This document shows positions 52,385 through 61,886 of a DNA stretch of 64,000 nt, piece after piece. This DNA is from Maribellus luteus (lineage in GTDB: Bacteria > Bacteroidota > Bacteroidia > Bacteroidales > Prolixibacteraceae): assembly GCF_003576475.1 (NCBI RefSeq), contig NZ_QWGR01000018.1, forward strand, positions 44,682-108,681, given 5' to 3'. Position numbers and translations under genes: made by a program. The first letter of the stretch is position 1. Each line of letters begins with the position of its first letter. The notes below the pieces were generated by a model, which ran no database searches, was not told the origin of the DNA, and was given only the letters and a program-made list of their open reading frames with translations.

Positions 52385-53155
52385 ATGAAAAAATTGTGTT
52401 TGTTGCTGTTTACGTTTTTCGTAACGCTTACAGCTTTTCCGCAAGCTGAAAAAGGGTACATCTACTTGAAAAACGGGACGATTCTAAAAGGAAAATATTC
52501 CTATTCTCCCGATCAGAAAAATGTTAGTGTATTTACTGCCGGAAATCTCTGGGTATTTGATCGGAACGAGATTGATACTATTTCTGGAAAGCGAGTGGGC
52601 GTTACCCAAAGTTTTAACCAGACCATGCCGGATTCAAAGTTCTTTTACCGCGTTGAATTAGGTGTTTTGGTTGGTAATGCCGATAATAGCCAGAATGCAC
52701 CTTTTAGCATGAGCGGCTCAGTAAACTACCAAATTGTTCCCCGTTTTTCAGTGGGAGTCGGAACCGGAATCGAATTTCTGAAGGAGTCTTTTCTTCCGGT
52801 TTTTGCCAACCTGGAGTATAAACTACACGATAACTCTTCATCGCCCTACTTTTTCCTGAAAACAGGATACCAGGTGGCGATCGAGGAGTCGAACGCCGTG
52901 TATTACGATATTGTGCCCGACTGGATAAGCATCTGGCCCCGGCCCGGAAACATGAATTCGGAGCCCCTCGACAGTAAAGGCGGCTTTCTTATCAATCCCG
53001 GATTGGGCTATCAGCATATGTTTTCGCCCACATTTGGGATGAACTTTGCCGTAGGCTACCAGTATCACCGCCTGAATTATTCGGGTGAAAGTGACTACGA
53101 ACTCGACATCGATTACAACCGCTTAACAGTTAAACTGGGCATCATCTTCAACTAA
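52385..53155 (+). CDS. Outer-membrane beta-barrel protein
   Basis: 256 residues. Signal peptide 1-19 (TAFPQ). Residues ~22-65 (GYIYLKNGTILKGKYSYS) resemble a small SH3-like/DUF-type N-terminal domain. Residues ~85-256 form a small barrel of 8 or so strands: FYRVELGVLVGN, FSVGVGTGIEF, FFLKTGYQVA, GFLINPGLGYQHMFS, ending LTVKLGIIFN. It lies 13 bases before the LVIVD gene and is presumably cotranscribed. Function unknown. Confidence 0.75.
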   Translation: MKKLCLLLFTFFVTLTAFPQAEKGYIYLKNGTILKGKYSYSPDQKNVSVFTAGNLWVFDRNEIDTISGKRVGVTQSFNQTMPDSKFFYRVELGVLVGNADNSQNAPFSMSGSVNYQIVPRFSVGVGTGIEFLKESFLPVFANLEYKLHDNSSSPYFFLKTGYQVAIEESNAVYYDIVPDWISIWPRPGNMNSEPLDSKGGFLINPGLGYQHMFSPTFGMNFAVGYQYHRLNYSGESDYELDIDYNRLTVKLGIIFN

Positions 53156-53168
53156 AAATTAAAAACTG

Positions 53169-54452
53169 ATGAAAACAATACAAAATATAACCGGCCTCGT
53201 TATTTTACTGCTATCGGTTTGGGCCTGTAAAGATGAGTACACCGAAGAGTTTACGGCCAATGCGCCGGTTTATCTAACTTACGAAGAACTTAGATCGGCG
53301 GTAAAAGTTACCGAATCGCGCACCCTGGAAGTTCCCGGAAAGATCTATTTCAAAGACAACCTTTTGTTTGTGAACGAAATGTTTGAAGGAATTCATATTC
53401 TGGATATGACAAATCCTGCTAATCCTGAAAACCTCGGTTTTATTGAAATTCCGGGGAACGTGGATATTGCGATCAAAAACAACACGCTTTACGCCGATAG
53501 TTATATTGATTTGGTGGCCATCGATATCAGTGATATTGATAATCCCAAAGAAGTAAACCGCGTTGAAGATGTTTTCCCTTACACCTTGCCGAAATACGAC
53601 GAAAACTACCGGCTGGCCGACATTGACGAAGAAAAGGGAGTGGTGATAGACTGGGAAATTACCCGTGTTCGCCAGAAGATGGAATATCATTATTACCCGG
53701 TGTATTTTTTCTCGAACAGAGACAATTTCTTTATGTCCGACATGGCCAACGGAGGTGGCGCTGTGCCGCAGGGCAGTACTTTCGGAGTAGGTGGATCGAT
53801 GGCACGCTTTGGGCTGTACAACACCTACTTGTATACGGTAGACCGTGCCATGCTGCATATTTTTGATGTAAGCAATGATCAGCAACCCAAAGAAATTGGC
53901 CAGCAAGGTGTGGGCTGGGATGTGGAAACGATGTTTATTTACGACGATCACATGTTTTTCGGAATGCAATCCGGAATGCGGGTTTTTAGTCTGGAAGTGC
54001 CCACCGTGCCTAAATATCTGAGCTCTTTCTGGCATACTACCAGTTGCGACCCGGTGGTGGTGGCCGATGGCTACGCGTACATTACCCTGCGCGGTGGAAA
54101 CACTTGTGGCGGTGCCGTAAACCGGCTCGATGTACTTCAACTGTCGGATGATTATGTGGACAACACGCTGATTGCTTCCTACCCGATGGAAGGCCCCTAC
54201 GGGCTGGGAATCGACGACGAGATTCTCTTTGTTTGCGACGGCGAGGCGGGTTTGAAAGTGTACGATGCAAGTGATAAAATTCACATCTCCGAAAACCAGA
54301 TTGCCACATTCCCCAATATCAATGCGTACGATGTGATTCCGTTGAACGACTACCTGTTTATGATTGGCGAGGACGGTTTTTATCTCTATGATTATTCCGA
54401 CCTCCAGGATATTCAGCAAATAAGTTTTATTCCGGTTGATACGAACGATTGA
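53169..54452 (+). CDS. LVIVD-repeat lipoprotein
   Basis: 427 residues. Lipobox SVWAC gives Cys20. The chain has the repeats of the LVIVD beta-propeller family: LLFVNEMFEGIHILDMTNP, LYADSYIDLVAIDISD, TYLYTVDRAMLHIFDVSND, ILFVCDGEAGLKVYDASD. The propeller is expected to sit in the periplasm or on the cell surface. Two cysteines (SCDPV, NTCGG) may pair. Shares an operon with the upstream barrel gene and ends at a terminator. Function unknown. Confidence 0.85.
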   Translation: MKTIQNITGLVILLLSVWACKDEYTEEFTANAPVYLTYEELRSAVKVTESRTLEVPGKIYFKDNLLFVNEMFEGIHILDMTNPANPENLGFIEIPGNVDIAIKNNTLYADSYIDLVAIDISDIDNPKEVNRVEDVFPYTLPKYDENYRLADIDEEKGVVIDWEITRVRQKMEYHYYPVYFFSNRDNFFMSDMANGGGAVPQGSTFGVGGSMARFGLYNTYLYTVDRAMLHIFDVSNDQQPKEIGQQGVGWDVETMFIYDDHMFFGMQSGMRVFSLEVPTVPKYLSSFWHTTSCDPVVVADGYAYITLRGGNTCGGAVNRLDVLQLSDDYVDNTLIASYPMEGPYGLGIDDEILFVCDGEAGLKVYDASDKIHISENQIATFPNINAYDVIPLNDYLFMIGEDGFYLYDYSDLQDIQQISFIPVDTND

Positions 54453-54521
54453 TATTCAGCAAACAAAAAAGTTTTCTCTCGAATATTGGTTTTATTCCTG
54501 AGCTAAAAAGAAATATATTTT

Positions 54522-54549
54522 AAGGCTTGACAAACAGTCAGGCCTTTTT
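54522..54549 (+). terminator. Terminator of the barrel-LVIVD operon
   Basis: AAGGCTTGAC and GTCAGGCCTT pair over 10 bp (one T-G) around AAACA, followed by TTT. It lies 70 bases after the LVIVD stop. Confidence 0.85.
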
Positions 54550-54551
54550 CA

Positions 54552-54581
54552 TTGTTTAGCAAGGGTAATAATGTATTTTTG
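54552..54581 (+). promoter_or_regulatory. Promoter of the lytic transglycosylase-uvrA unit
   Basis: TTG at 54552-54554 and TATTTTTG at 54574-54581 match both consensus elements with a 19-base spacer. The ATG of the transglycosylase lies 80 bases downstream. Confidence 0.7.
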
Positions 54582-54660
54582 AACATTCATTTTCGGTGCG
54601 TTTGCGAACACTATTTTTTTGATACTCAAATGTGCCGGTAATAAAACGAGGAGCAATAAC

Positions 54661-55578
54661 ATGACGAAGAACAAGAAGTGGTGGAAGGTGTCAGTACCTG
54701 TATTGTTGGTGGGGAATGTAGTTCTGATTTTGATGCTGTTGGGATCGGCACGCCCCGAAGAACCCAAGGATGCCTCTAAAAGAGAAGTACGTTTCGAAGC
54801 GGTGGAAATTCCCGAAAAGGCAAGCTTTGCCGGAGAATCTTTGCCACTCGATCGTTTCTATGTGAAAGAGGCACTCGACCGCGAATTGCTTTCCAACGCC
54901 TATTTTCATTCGCAAACGATCCGCTTAATCAAACTGGCACCCCGTTATTTTCCGATCATTGAACCCATTTTGAAAGAAGAAGGAATTCACGACGATTTTA
55001 AATACCTGGCGGTGGCCGAAAGTGGCTTTAATCCGCGTGCCATTTCTCCTGCCAGTGCTGCCGGTTTCTGGCAGTTTATGAAAGGAACCGCCAGCGATTA
55101 CGGTTTGGAAGTAAACAGCGAGGTGGACGAACGCTACCACATCGAAAAAGCTACACGTGCCGCCTGCGATTACCTGAAGGATGCCTACGAAAAGTTTGGC
55201 AGCTGGACCCTGGTGGCAGCATCGTATAATCGCGGAATGACAGGTGTTCAGCGACAAATGGACATTCAGCGGCAGGATGATTATTACGACCTGCTGATTA
55301 CGACCGAAACCGCACGTTATGTTTATCGTATTATGGCGCTGAAACTGATCCTCGAAAATCCGGAGAAATACAATTTCTATGTGGCCGACAAAGACAAATA
55401 TCCGGTGATTCCGACTAAGCAGGTTGAAATTACCGGCTCGGTTGCCAATTTTGCCGACTATGCAAAAGAACAAGGCTTGAGTTACAAGGTATTCAAGGAT
55501 TTTAATCCCTGGCTGCGGGAAAATACATTGACCTACTCCGGCAAAAAAAGATATTGGGTAGAAATACCCCAGTTGTAG
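54661..55578 (+). CDS. MltD-like GH23 lytic transglycosylase
   Basis: 305 residues from ATG 54661, which has a GAGGAG ribosome site 7 bases before it (an earlier frame start at 54619 has none). N-terminal membrane segment (about 10-28). GH23 domain with catalytic Glu in YLAVAESGFNPRA, then AAGFWQFMKGTASDYGLEV, VDERYHIEKATRAACDYL and LVAASYNRGMTGV. The C-terminal tail (~255-305) is not a LysM domain but a short basic beta segment (KRYWVEIP). It cleaves peptidoglycan glycan strands to 1,6-anhydro-muropeptides in the periplasm. It serves as the active comparison for the dead paralogue at 34500. uvrA follows 51 bases later. Confidence 0.9.
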   Translation: MTKNKKWWKVSVPVLLVGNVVLILMLLGSARPEEPKDASKREVRFEAVEIPEKASFAGESLPLDRFYVKEALDRELLSNAYFHSQTIRLIKLAPRYFPIIEPILKEEGIHDDFKYLAVAESGFNPRAISPASAAGFWQFMKGTASDYGLEVNSEVDERYHIEKATRAACDYLKDAYEKFGSWTLVAASYNRGMTGVQRQMDIQRQDDYYDLLITTETARYVYRIMALKLILENPEKYNFYVADKDKYPVIPTKQVEITGSVANFADYAKEQGLSYKVFKDFNPWLRENTLTYSGKKRYWVEIPQL

Positions 55579-55629
55579 AGTTTGTTGTTCCATCCGGAAA
55601 TAACAAACCGGCGAAGATTTGAGAAGAAA

Positions 55630-58500
55630 ATGACCGAAAAAGTAAATGCAAATACCGAAGTTCAGTTAGCTGAGCTTGAATCGGAAGATAAAATTATTGT
55701 ACACGGTGCGCGGGTTCACAACCTGAAGAATGTGGACGTTGAAATCCCGCGCAATAAACTCACCGTGATTACCGGCTTGAGCGGAAGTGGTAAATCGTCG
55801 CTTGCATTCGATACCATTTATGCCGAAGGCCAGCGCCGCTACATTGAAACGTTTTCAGCTTACGCCCGTTCGTTTCTCGGAAACATGGAGCGCCCCGATG
55901 TGGACAAGATCACGGGATTGAGCCCGGTTATTTCCATCGAGCAGAAAGTGACCACCCGCAACCCGCGTTCAACGGTGGGAACGGTTACCGAGGTGTACGA
56001 CTTTTTGCGTTTGCTCTATGCCCGCGCCGGTGAAGCCTATTCGTACAACACGGGCGAGAAAATGGTGAAGTACACCGAAGAGAAGATCATTCAGCTGATA
56101 AAAACCGATTTTGCGGGCAAGCGCATTCACATTCTGGCTCCGGTGGTAAAAGGACGAAAAGGACATTACCGCGAGTTGTTTGAGTCGATTTTGCGCAAAG
56201 GTTTTCTTACCGCCCGCGTGGATGGCGAGTTGACAGAGATTCGCCACAATCACAAGGTAGACCGTTATAAAAACCACTTTATCGAGATTCTGATCGACAA
56301 ACTGGTAGTGGACGAAGCTTCCACAAAACGCTTGAAAGAAAGTATCCAGACCGCCTTGAAACACGGCCACGGAGTACTAATGATTCTTAACAACGATACC
56401 AACGAAGCTAAATATTACAGCCGCTTGCTGATGTGTCCCACCACCGGGATTTCGTATGCCGAGCCGGCACCGCATAACTTTTCATTTAACTCGCCTCAGG
56501 GGGCTTGTCCGAAATGCAACGGGCTAGGCCGGATTACCGAGATTGATATGGACAAGGTGATTCCAGACAAAAACCTAAGTATCGGAAAAGGTGGAATTGC
56601 TCCGTTGGGAGCCTACAAGAACTCGCTTATTTTCTGGCAGATCGAAGCCTTGGGAGAGAAGTTTGATTTCGATCTGAAAACGCCGATGAAAGACATTTCG
56701 GAAGAAGGGATCGATGCTGTTTTATATGGATCGAACGAACGCATTCAGCTAAAAAATACACCGCTGGGAAACAGTCTGAATTACATGATGACCTACGAAG
56801 GGGTGATCAAGTACATCGACGGGCAACGCGAAGAAAATACTTCGAAAACGGCTCAAAAGTGGGCCAACCAGTTTGTGAAGAAAATCGAATGTCCCGAGTG
56901 TCACGGGCGGAGATTGAAAAAAGAGTCGCTGCACTTTAGAATTGACGGGAAAAATATTTCGGAATTGGCGCAGATGGATCTGGACGAACTCGGAACCTGG
57001 CTTGATGGTTTGGAAGACCGGGTGACCGAACGCCAGCGGATGATCGGTACCGAAGTGATCAAGGAAATTCGCGACCGCCTCGGATTTATGCTGGGCGTGG
57101 GATTGAATTACCTGTCGCTCGACCGCACCGCACAAAGTCTCTCGGGAGGAGAATCGCAACGTATTCGCCTGGCTACGCAAATTGGCTCGCAGCTGGTAAA
57201 TGTCTTGTACATTCTCGACGAGCCCAGTATCGGGCTGCATCACCGCGATAACCTGAAACTGATCCAGGCGCTCGAACAACTGCGCGACAGCGGGAATTCG
57301 GTGATTGTGGTGGAACACGACAAAGATACCATGATGCACGCCGACCACCTGATTGATATGGGGCCGATGGCCGGACGACACGGTGGCGAAATTGTAGCTG
57401 CCGGGAAACCGCAGGATGTGCTGAAAGCCAAAACACTGACCGCTGATTACCTGAACGACCGCCGGAAGATTGAAATTCCGGCTGAGCGGCGAAACGGAAA
57501 ATCAGACAAACTAAAGGTATTTGGATGTTCAGGAAATAACCTTCAAAATGTGGATTTGGAAATTCCGCTCGGAAAATTTATTTGTGTGACCGGTGTCTCC
57601 GGAAGCGGGAAGTCGACCCTGATCAACGAAACCTTGCAGCCCATTTTAAGTCAGCATTTTTACAAAAGTGTGAAAGATCCGCTGGCGTACAAAAAAGTGG
57701 AAGGGCTGAAACTGATTGACAAAGTGATTCGCGTAGATCAGTCGCCGATCGGACGTACACCGCGCTCCAACCCGGTTACTTACACCAATGTTTTTTCGGA
57801 TATCCGGAACCTGTTTGCTCAGTTGCCTGAGTCAAAAATCAGGGGCTACAAACCGGGACGTTTTTCGTTTAACGTAAAAGGCGGCCGTTGTGAAGAGTGC
57901 CAGGGTGGGGGGCTTAAACTTATCGAAATGAATTTCCTGCCCGATGTGTATGTGCATTGCGATAAGTGCAACGGTAAACGCTACAACCGCGAAACACTGG
58001 AAGTACGTTACAAGGGAAAATCGATCAGCGATGTACTGGATATGACGATCAACCAGGGCGTGGAGTTTTTTGAAAACATTCCGTCGATTTCGACCAAACT
58101 GGAGACTCTGAAAGAAGTGGGACTGGGCTACATCACACTGGGGCAGTCGTCCACCACGCTTTCGGGAGGTGAATCGCAGCGCGTAAAACTGGCTTCCGAA
58201 CTGGCCAAACGCGACACCGGGAAAACATTGTACATTCTTGATGAACCCACAACCGGGCTGCATTTCGAAGACATCCGTGTGTTGCTCGAAGTGCTGAACA
58301 AGCTGGTGGAAAAGGGAAACACGGTGATTGTGATCGAGCACAATCTGGATGTGATAAAAGTGGCCGACCACATCATTGATCTTGGCCCGGAAGGCGGAAA
58401 ACACGGTGGACGGATCCTTTGTACCGGAACACCCGAAGAAGTAGCCTTAAACAAAGAATCGCACACCGCTAAATTTCTGAAACAGGAATTGGGCATCTAG
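55630..58500 (+). CDS. uvrA: Excinuclease ABC subunit A
   Basis: 956 residues from ATG 55630, the normal UvrA length. Two ABC ATPase modules: Walker A GLSGSGKSSLAF and GVSGSGKSTLIN, signatures LSGGESQRIRLATQ and LSGGESQRVKLASE, Walker B LYILDEPSIGLH and LYILDEPTTGLH. Zinc-binding pairs CPKC/CPEC in the first half and CEEC with CDKC in the second. It finds helix-distorting DNA damage and loads UvrB in nucleotide excision repair. A heptamer repeat begins right at its stop codon. Confidence 0.97.
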   Translation: MTEKVNANTEVQLAELESEDKIIVHGARVHNLKNVDVEIPRNKLTVITGLSGSGKSSLAFDTIYAEGQRRYIETFSAYARSFLGNMERPDVDKITGLSPVISIEQKVTTRNPRSTVGTVTEVYDFLRLLYARAGEAYSYNTGEKMVKYTEEKIIQLIKTDFAGKRIHILAPVVKGRKGHYRELFESILRKGFLTARVDGELTEIRHNHKVDRYKNHFIEILIDKLVVDEASTKRLKESIQTALKHGHGVLMILNNDTNEAKYYSRLLMCPTTGISYAEPAPHNFSFNSPQGACPKCNGLGRITEIDMDKVIPDKNLSIGKGGIAPLGAYKNSLIFWQIEALGEKFDFDLKTPMKDISEEGIDAVLYGSNERIQLKNTPLGNSLNYMMTYEGVIKYIDGQREENTSKTAQKWANQFVKKIECPECHGRRLKKESLHFRIDGKNISELAQMDLDELGTWLDGLEDRVTERQRMIGTEVIKEIRDRLGFMLGVGLNYLSLDRTAQSLSGGESQRIRLATQIGSQLVNVLYILDEPSIGLHHRDNLKLIQALEQLRDSGNSVIVVEHDKDTMMHADHLIDMGPMAGRHGGEIVAAGKPQDVLKAKTLTADYLNDRRKIEIPAERRNGKSDKLKVFGCSGNNLQNVDLEIPLGKFICVTGVSGSGKSTLINETLQPILSQHFYKSVKDPLAYKKVEGLKLIDKVIRVDQSPIGRTPRSNPVTYTNVFSDIRNLFAQLPESKIRGYKPGRFSFNVKGGRCEECQGGGLKLIEMNFLPDVYVHCDKCNGKRYNRETLEVRYKGKSISDVLDMTINQGVEFFENIPSISTKLETLKEVGLGYITLGQSSTTLSGGESQRVKLASELAKRDTGKTLYILDEPTTGLHFEDIRVLLEVLNKLVEKGNTVIVIEHNLDVIKVADHIIDLGPEGGKHGGRILCTGTPEEVALNKESHTAKFLKQELGI

Positions 58501-58549
58501 ATTCTTGATCCTGGATACTCGATACTTGATCCCGGATGCTTGATTTTGT
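58501..58549. repeat. Heptamer array after uvrA (reverse orientation)
   Basis: Seven-base units from the first base after the stop: ATTCTTG, ATCCTGG, ATACTCG, ATACTTG, ATCCCGG, ATGCTTG. On the minus strand they read as YATCCAG/YATCAAG relatives, the same family as at 29287 and 31046. Confidence 0.8.
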
Positions 58550-59605
58550 TTAAGAGTTTATTTTCCCTTCAAATGTATTTATGAATTTGTCGAGTTCGTC
58601 TCCGAATACTGTCTTTGCATGTTCATAGCTTTGATCACCAAAAAATGCAATAAATTTTTCCTGGCCGAATTTTTCAATCAAAGCTTTAACAAATAAACCC
58701 GATAGCGGATAAGTCAGTTCTGTTGGGTAGGCTCCCCAATTTGACCAGATTTCTTTGATGGCTACTTTTTTACTGTTTGCTTTTAGCCAGCCTTTTACGA
58801 TTTTTTCTTTATCATGGGTCGTCTGATCGAAACATACTGCTGTTCCTTCGTTAATCAGCCCCGTTTTCGCCAGCATGGTGGTTGAATAGTTCGAAATAAC
58901 ATGCGTCATTTCATGTCCTTTTGTTTGTTGGTAGTGAGAATGTACAATGGAAAATTCAGGCTTTGCAAAACCTAAATTGGCTTTCAGAACACTTTTCGCA
59001 TCGTCTCTTGATTCCCAAACAAAAAAGTCAATCTTTTTGGGTAAGGCGCTATTAAAAAAGCCGTTTATTTTGGTAAAAGCTTTTTCTCTTACCGAAGTAT
59101 ATATCGCAATATCTTCATCATTCATCTTCTGAAAATGAAAGCGAAAATGTTCCGTTTCAACAATTTTCCAACTATTATAGAACTCATTGTATCCAAAAAG
59201 TAAAGACTTACCGTATGCGTCGTTCGTAGCGTTTTTTGTTGCATTAAGCTTTATACATTCATTTAGATATTTTTCAGCTTCCTCATATTTTTGCAACATA
59301 AAATAGCAAGTTCCGAGGTAGTTATATGCCCAGGCTTTTCGCCACGAATTATTAGTGTCGTTTTCTGTCGTTTTAAGAAGATAGGGAACGGCATTCTGAT
59401 AGTCGGCTTTGTCTGCATAAGCCCGGCCGATTATTAAATTTAAATCAGCGTTGTTGGGATCGTTGTTAAGAAGTGGCTTCGCTTTTTCGATAGCTGATTC
59501 AAAATCACGTGCGCCATAAAGCTTCCACAAATCGGAGATTGCGTTGTTTTGTCCAAAAGCAATTAAACTAAGCAGAACAAAAACAGGTGTGATAATGGTT
59601 TTCAT
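58550..59605 (-). CDS. Exported TPR-gluzincin metallopeptidase-like protein
   Basis: 351 residues. Signal peptide 1-18 (LIAFGQ). Two to three TPR units at ~20-125 (SAIEKAKPLLNNDPNNADLNL, AWAYNYLGTCYFMLQKYEEA). Residues ~145-350 look like a peptidase MA-type gluzincin: HEMTH at 231-235 (zinc His pair and catalytic Glu) and GLINEGTAVCFD with third-ligand Glu253. Likely periplasmic zinc peptidase or a binding protein of that fold; substrate unknown. It is 28 bases after the DUF3137 gene on the same strand and may share its operon. Confidence 0.8.
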   Translation of the reverse strand: MKTIITPVFVLLSLIAFGQNNAISDLWKLYGARDFESAIEKAKPLLNNDPNNADLNLIIGRAYADKADYQNAVPYLLKTTENDTNNSWRKAWAYNYLGTCYFMLQKYEEAEKYLNECIKLNATKNATNDAYGKSLLFGYNEFYNSWKIVETEHFRFHFQKMNDEDIAIYTSVREKAFTKINGFFNSALPKKIDFFVWESRDDAKSVLKANLGFAKPEFSIVHSHYQQTKGHEMTHVISNYSTTMLAKTGLINEGTAVCFDQTTHDKEKIVKGWLKANSKKVAIKEIWSNWGAYPTELTYPLSGLFVKALIEKFGQEKFIAFFGDQSYEHAKTVFGDELDKFINTFEGKINS

Positions 59606-59632
59606 ATTGATTGTTGTTTAGTTCGTGATTAT

Positions 59633-60595
59633 TTATTCTTTTGTCCAGATTCTGGTATTCAGGTTCATCTCGTTAATAATCACCGAAATGGTGTTGAATT
59701 GGTAATACATTTGTTCAATGTCGGAATAACGTACACCCGACCGGTACAAACGCGGCTCAAATAAATCTTTTGTAAACGACATGGCAACAAACACCCTGGA
59801 ACCGACAAACGAAAGATATATTTCGGTATTAAACCGTTTGCGAATATTTAGGATCGCTTCCATTATTTTGGGTGTTAAAATATACCGGGCCTCAACCTGA
59901 TCGTCAGAATACACCACAAAATACTTTTCAAACTCGTTGTTTTCAAGTTTTATCAATTGTCCTCTCGAAGCATCGCGTTGCAGTTTTTGTCCCCATTTCC
60001 CAAAAAGTCTTTCGGCCAGATCGGGAAGAACGAATGTTTCGCCCTTGATTTCCTTGTTGAAATCGGCGTGAACAAACAATCCTTTAAAAATGGTATGCCA
60101 GTGTTCCGAGCGGCGTCCTTTGCTGTCGACCGACACTGTTTTGTACTGGGTGTGTAACTCCGAGAGGCGAAAATCGGTTTTGTCGATCACGCCGCTAATC
60201 AGGTCGTCGCCGTTGTAACGGTCCCAGCGCCGGGGGAACAGTCCGCTTTCAACGTATTCGTCCGTACTAATGCACGACTCGGGCTGGTACTGCCAATCGG
60301 GATCTATGCATTCAATAATTTTCCGGACCACATTGTTCTTAAATGCCTGTTTATAGCTATCGTGTTTTCGAATTGCCGACCAGAAAGACACAAACGCCAA
60401 AATGGCAATGGCGAAACCGCTAACAAAGGCCCAGCTATTTCCCTGGCCAAGTATAAAAGACGCAGCAGCAAGCAGTAGGATAAATACGGAAAGTAAAAAG
60501 CGCTTTACGACTTCTTTTCTTTTTGATTCGAGCGACAGTAAAGCGGGACTGAGTTTCGAGTGATAAATTTCTTTTAAACTGTCTGCTGACTTCAT
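59633..60595 (-). CDS. DUF3137 membrane protein, LemA partner
   Basis: 320 residues. Two membrane helices at ~33-70 (RFLLSVFILLLAAASFI, WAFVSGFAIAILAFVSFW), then a soluble domain with RWDRYNGDDLISGVID, EHWHTIFKGLFVHADFN and FVAMSFTKDLFEPR, which I recognise as DUF3137. The gene begins at the base after the lemA stop. The lemA-DUF3137 pair is widespread; function unproven, with envelope stress or secretion suggested. Confidence 0.87.
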   Translation of the reverse strand: MKSADSLKEIYHSKLSPALLSLESKRKEVVKRFLLSVFILLLAAASFILGQGNSWAFVSGFAIAILAFVSFWSAIRKHDSYKQAFKNNVVRKIIECIDPDWQYQPESCISTDEYVESGLFPRRWDRYNGDDLISGVIDKTDFRLSELHTQYKTVSVDSKGRRSEHWHTIFKGLFVHADFNKEIKGETFVLPDLAERLFGKWGQKLQRDASRGQLIKLENNEFEKYFVVYSDDQVEARYILTPKIMEAILNIRKRFNTEIYLSFVGSRVFVAMSFTKDLFEPRLYRSGVRYSDIEQMYYQFNTISVIINEMNLNTRIWTKE

Positions 60596-61168
60596 CTACC
60601 CCTGCTTAAACATTTTGCTGACGTCCACATTTTCTCTTTCGGCTTCTGAGATAACAAATACTTCTTTGCGTTTCATTCCCATCATTCCCGCAATAATACT
60701 GTTTGGAAATACCTGGATCCCGTTGTTGTAATCGGTTACCACCGCATTAAAGGTCCGGCGGGCGGCGGAAATCTGCGATTCCACTTCGTTTAACGAGCGT
60801 TGCAGGAAAATAAAATTCTCGTTGGCTTTTAGTTCGGGGTAATTTTCAACCGAGATCAGCATGTTTTTGATCGCACCCGATATTTGGTTGTCAAGAGAGA
60901 TTTTCTCGTCTACCGACAAATCAGGTTTTAAAGCCGAAGCCCGCAGCTCGGTGATCCTGTTGAGTAGCTCTTTCTCGTGTTTGGCATATTCTTTTACCGA
61001 GGCTACCAGGTTGGGAATTAAATCGTAGCGCTTTTTCAGCTGCACATCCATTCCGCCAAAAGCATTGTCCACTTCGTTTCTGCGTCTGATCAGGCCGTTG
61101 TAAATACTGATGAAAATAAGCGATAAAATCACCAGTGCAGCAATCAAAATAAGTAATGTCGTATTCAT
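60596..61168 (-). CDS. lemA: LemA family protein
   Basis: 190 residues. Single N-terminal membrane helix (about 3-21, LLILIAALVILSLIFISIY), then the LemA helical domain: GLIRRRNEVDNAFGGMDVQLKKRYDLIPNLVASVKEYAKHEK is the hallmark region, with a conserved middle (ENYPELKANENFIFLQ) and IQVFPNSIIAGMMGMKRKEVF near the end. The protein probably has a periplasmic or extracellular four-helix bundle. Starts the lemA-DUF3137 unit. Confidence 0.93.
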   Translation of the reverse strand: MNTTLLILIAALVILSLIFISIYNGLIRRRNEVDNAFGGMDVQLKKRYDLIPNLVASVKEYAKHEKELLNRITELRASALKPDLSVDEKISLDNQISGAIKNMLISVENYPELKANENFIFLQRSLNEVESQISAARRTFNAVVTDYNNGIQVFPNSIIAGMMGMKRKEVFVISEAERENVDVSKMFKQG

Positions 61169-61235
61169 GTCTATTATTGTTATGTTTGTCAGTGTTGCCG
61201 AATCCAGTATGTATGTTTCAGCTTCGTCTAAGGTT

Positions 61236-61700
61236 TTATTTCTTTTTTAAGATATAATGTTCAGCCAGCGAACCGGTAATGGCATTACCGTTTATGTCCA
61301 AATGTATCAAAATATTTTCACCTACCCGGTATGAATGTTTTTCGTCCTCATTTTCCAGGATCACGATTCCGCCCGATTCATCCCATTCAAACTGACCTTT
61401 TGTTTCGAATTTACGTTCTTTTTCTCCCTTTAAATAAATTTCAGATTTAGAGAAAGTGTGGTCGCTGTTCAACGTAATGCTTGTTTTTATCCCTTCGCAG
61501 TCTGCACATGGCAAAACGCCTTCGTAAGTACCTGCCCAATCCAACGAAATTTTGCTGTTATGCGCGGGATCCGGGTTTACTTGCACTGTAATGGCAGAAG
61601 CTTGCTGTTCTTCGCTGGTTCCTTTTTTTGAGCTTGCATTGTTGCACGAAGAAGCCATAAAAGTGAGACTAGCTAAAACTAAAAACTTAAATTTTCTCAT
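61236..61700 (-). CDS. NlpE N-terminal-domain lipoprotein
   Basis: 154 residues. Lipobox TFMASSC gives Cys19. Residues ~50-154 form an NlpE-type beta-barrel with the CxxC pair Cys65/Cys68 in VLPCADCEGIKTSI, then TFSKSEIYLKGEKERKF. In E. coli NlpE senses lipoprotein trafficking and copper and activates Cpx; Bacteroidota relatives are usually short single-domain forms with undefined roles. Weakly linked to lemA, 67 bases away. Confidence 0.85.
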   Translation of the reverse strand: MRKFKFLVLASLTFMASSCNNASSKKGTSEEQQASAITVQVNPDPAHNSKISLDWAGTYEGVLPCADCEGIKTSITLNSDHTFSKSEIYLKGEKERKFETKGQFEWDESGGIVILENEDEKHSYRVGENILIHLDINGNAITGSLAEHYILKKK

Positions 61701-61886
61701 TTGTGTTTAATATAATATTGTGCGATTTAAATTCTAAATATGTTAAGTGGCGAACGGTAGTATGCAAATTACCTGCCAGTTTTACCGGTAATCCTGGCTA
61801 ACGCTGTTTCTTTCTCGCTTTACAACGCAGGAGGTGTTGCTTTGTTTTTCCCATAAAGCGGGAAGAAGCTTTTGTTGGCTTTTATT

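Noticed and set aside
53274..54419. 381-codon antisense frame over the LVIVD gene
   Set aside because: The sense frame has a lipoprotein signal and family repeats; the antisense frame has no recognisable features and reflects codon bias.
55969..58404. Several antisense frames of 120-210 codons over uvrA
   Set aside because: uvrA is complete with all motifs; the antisense frames lack family features.
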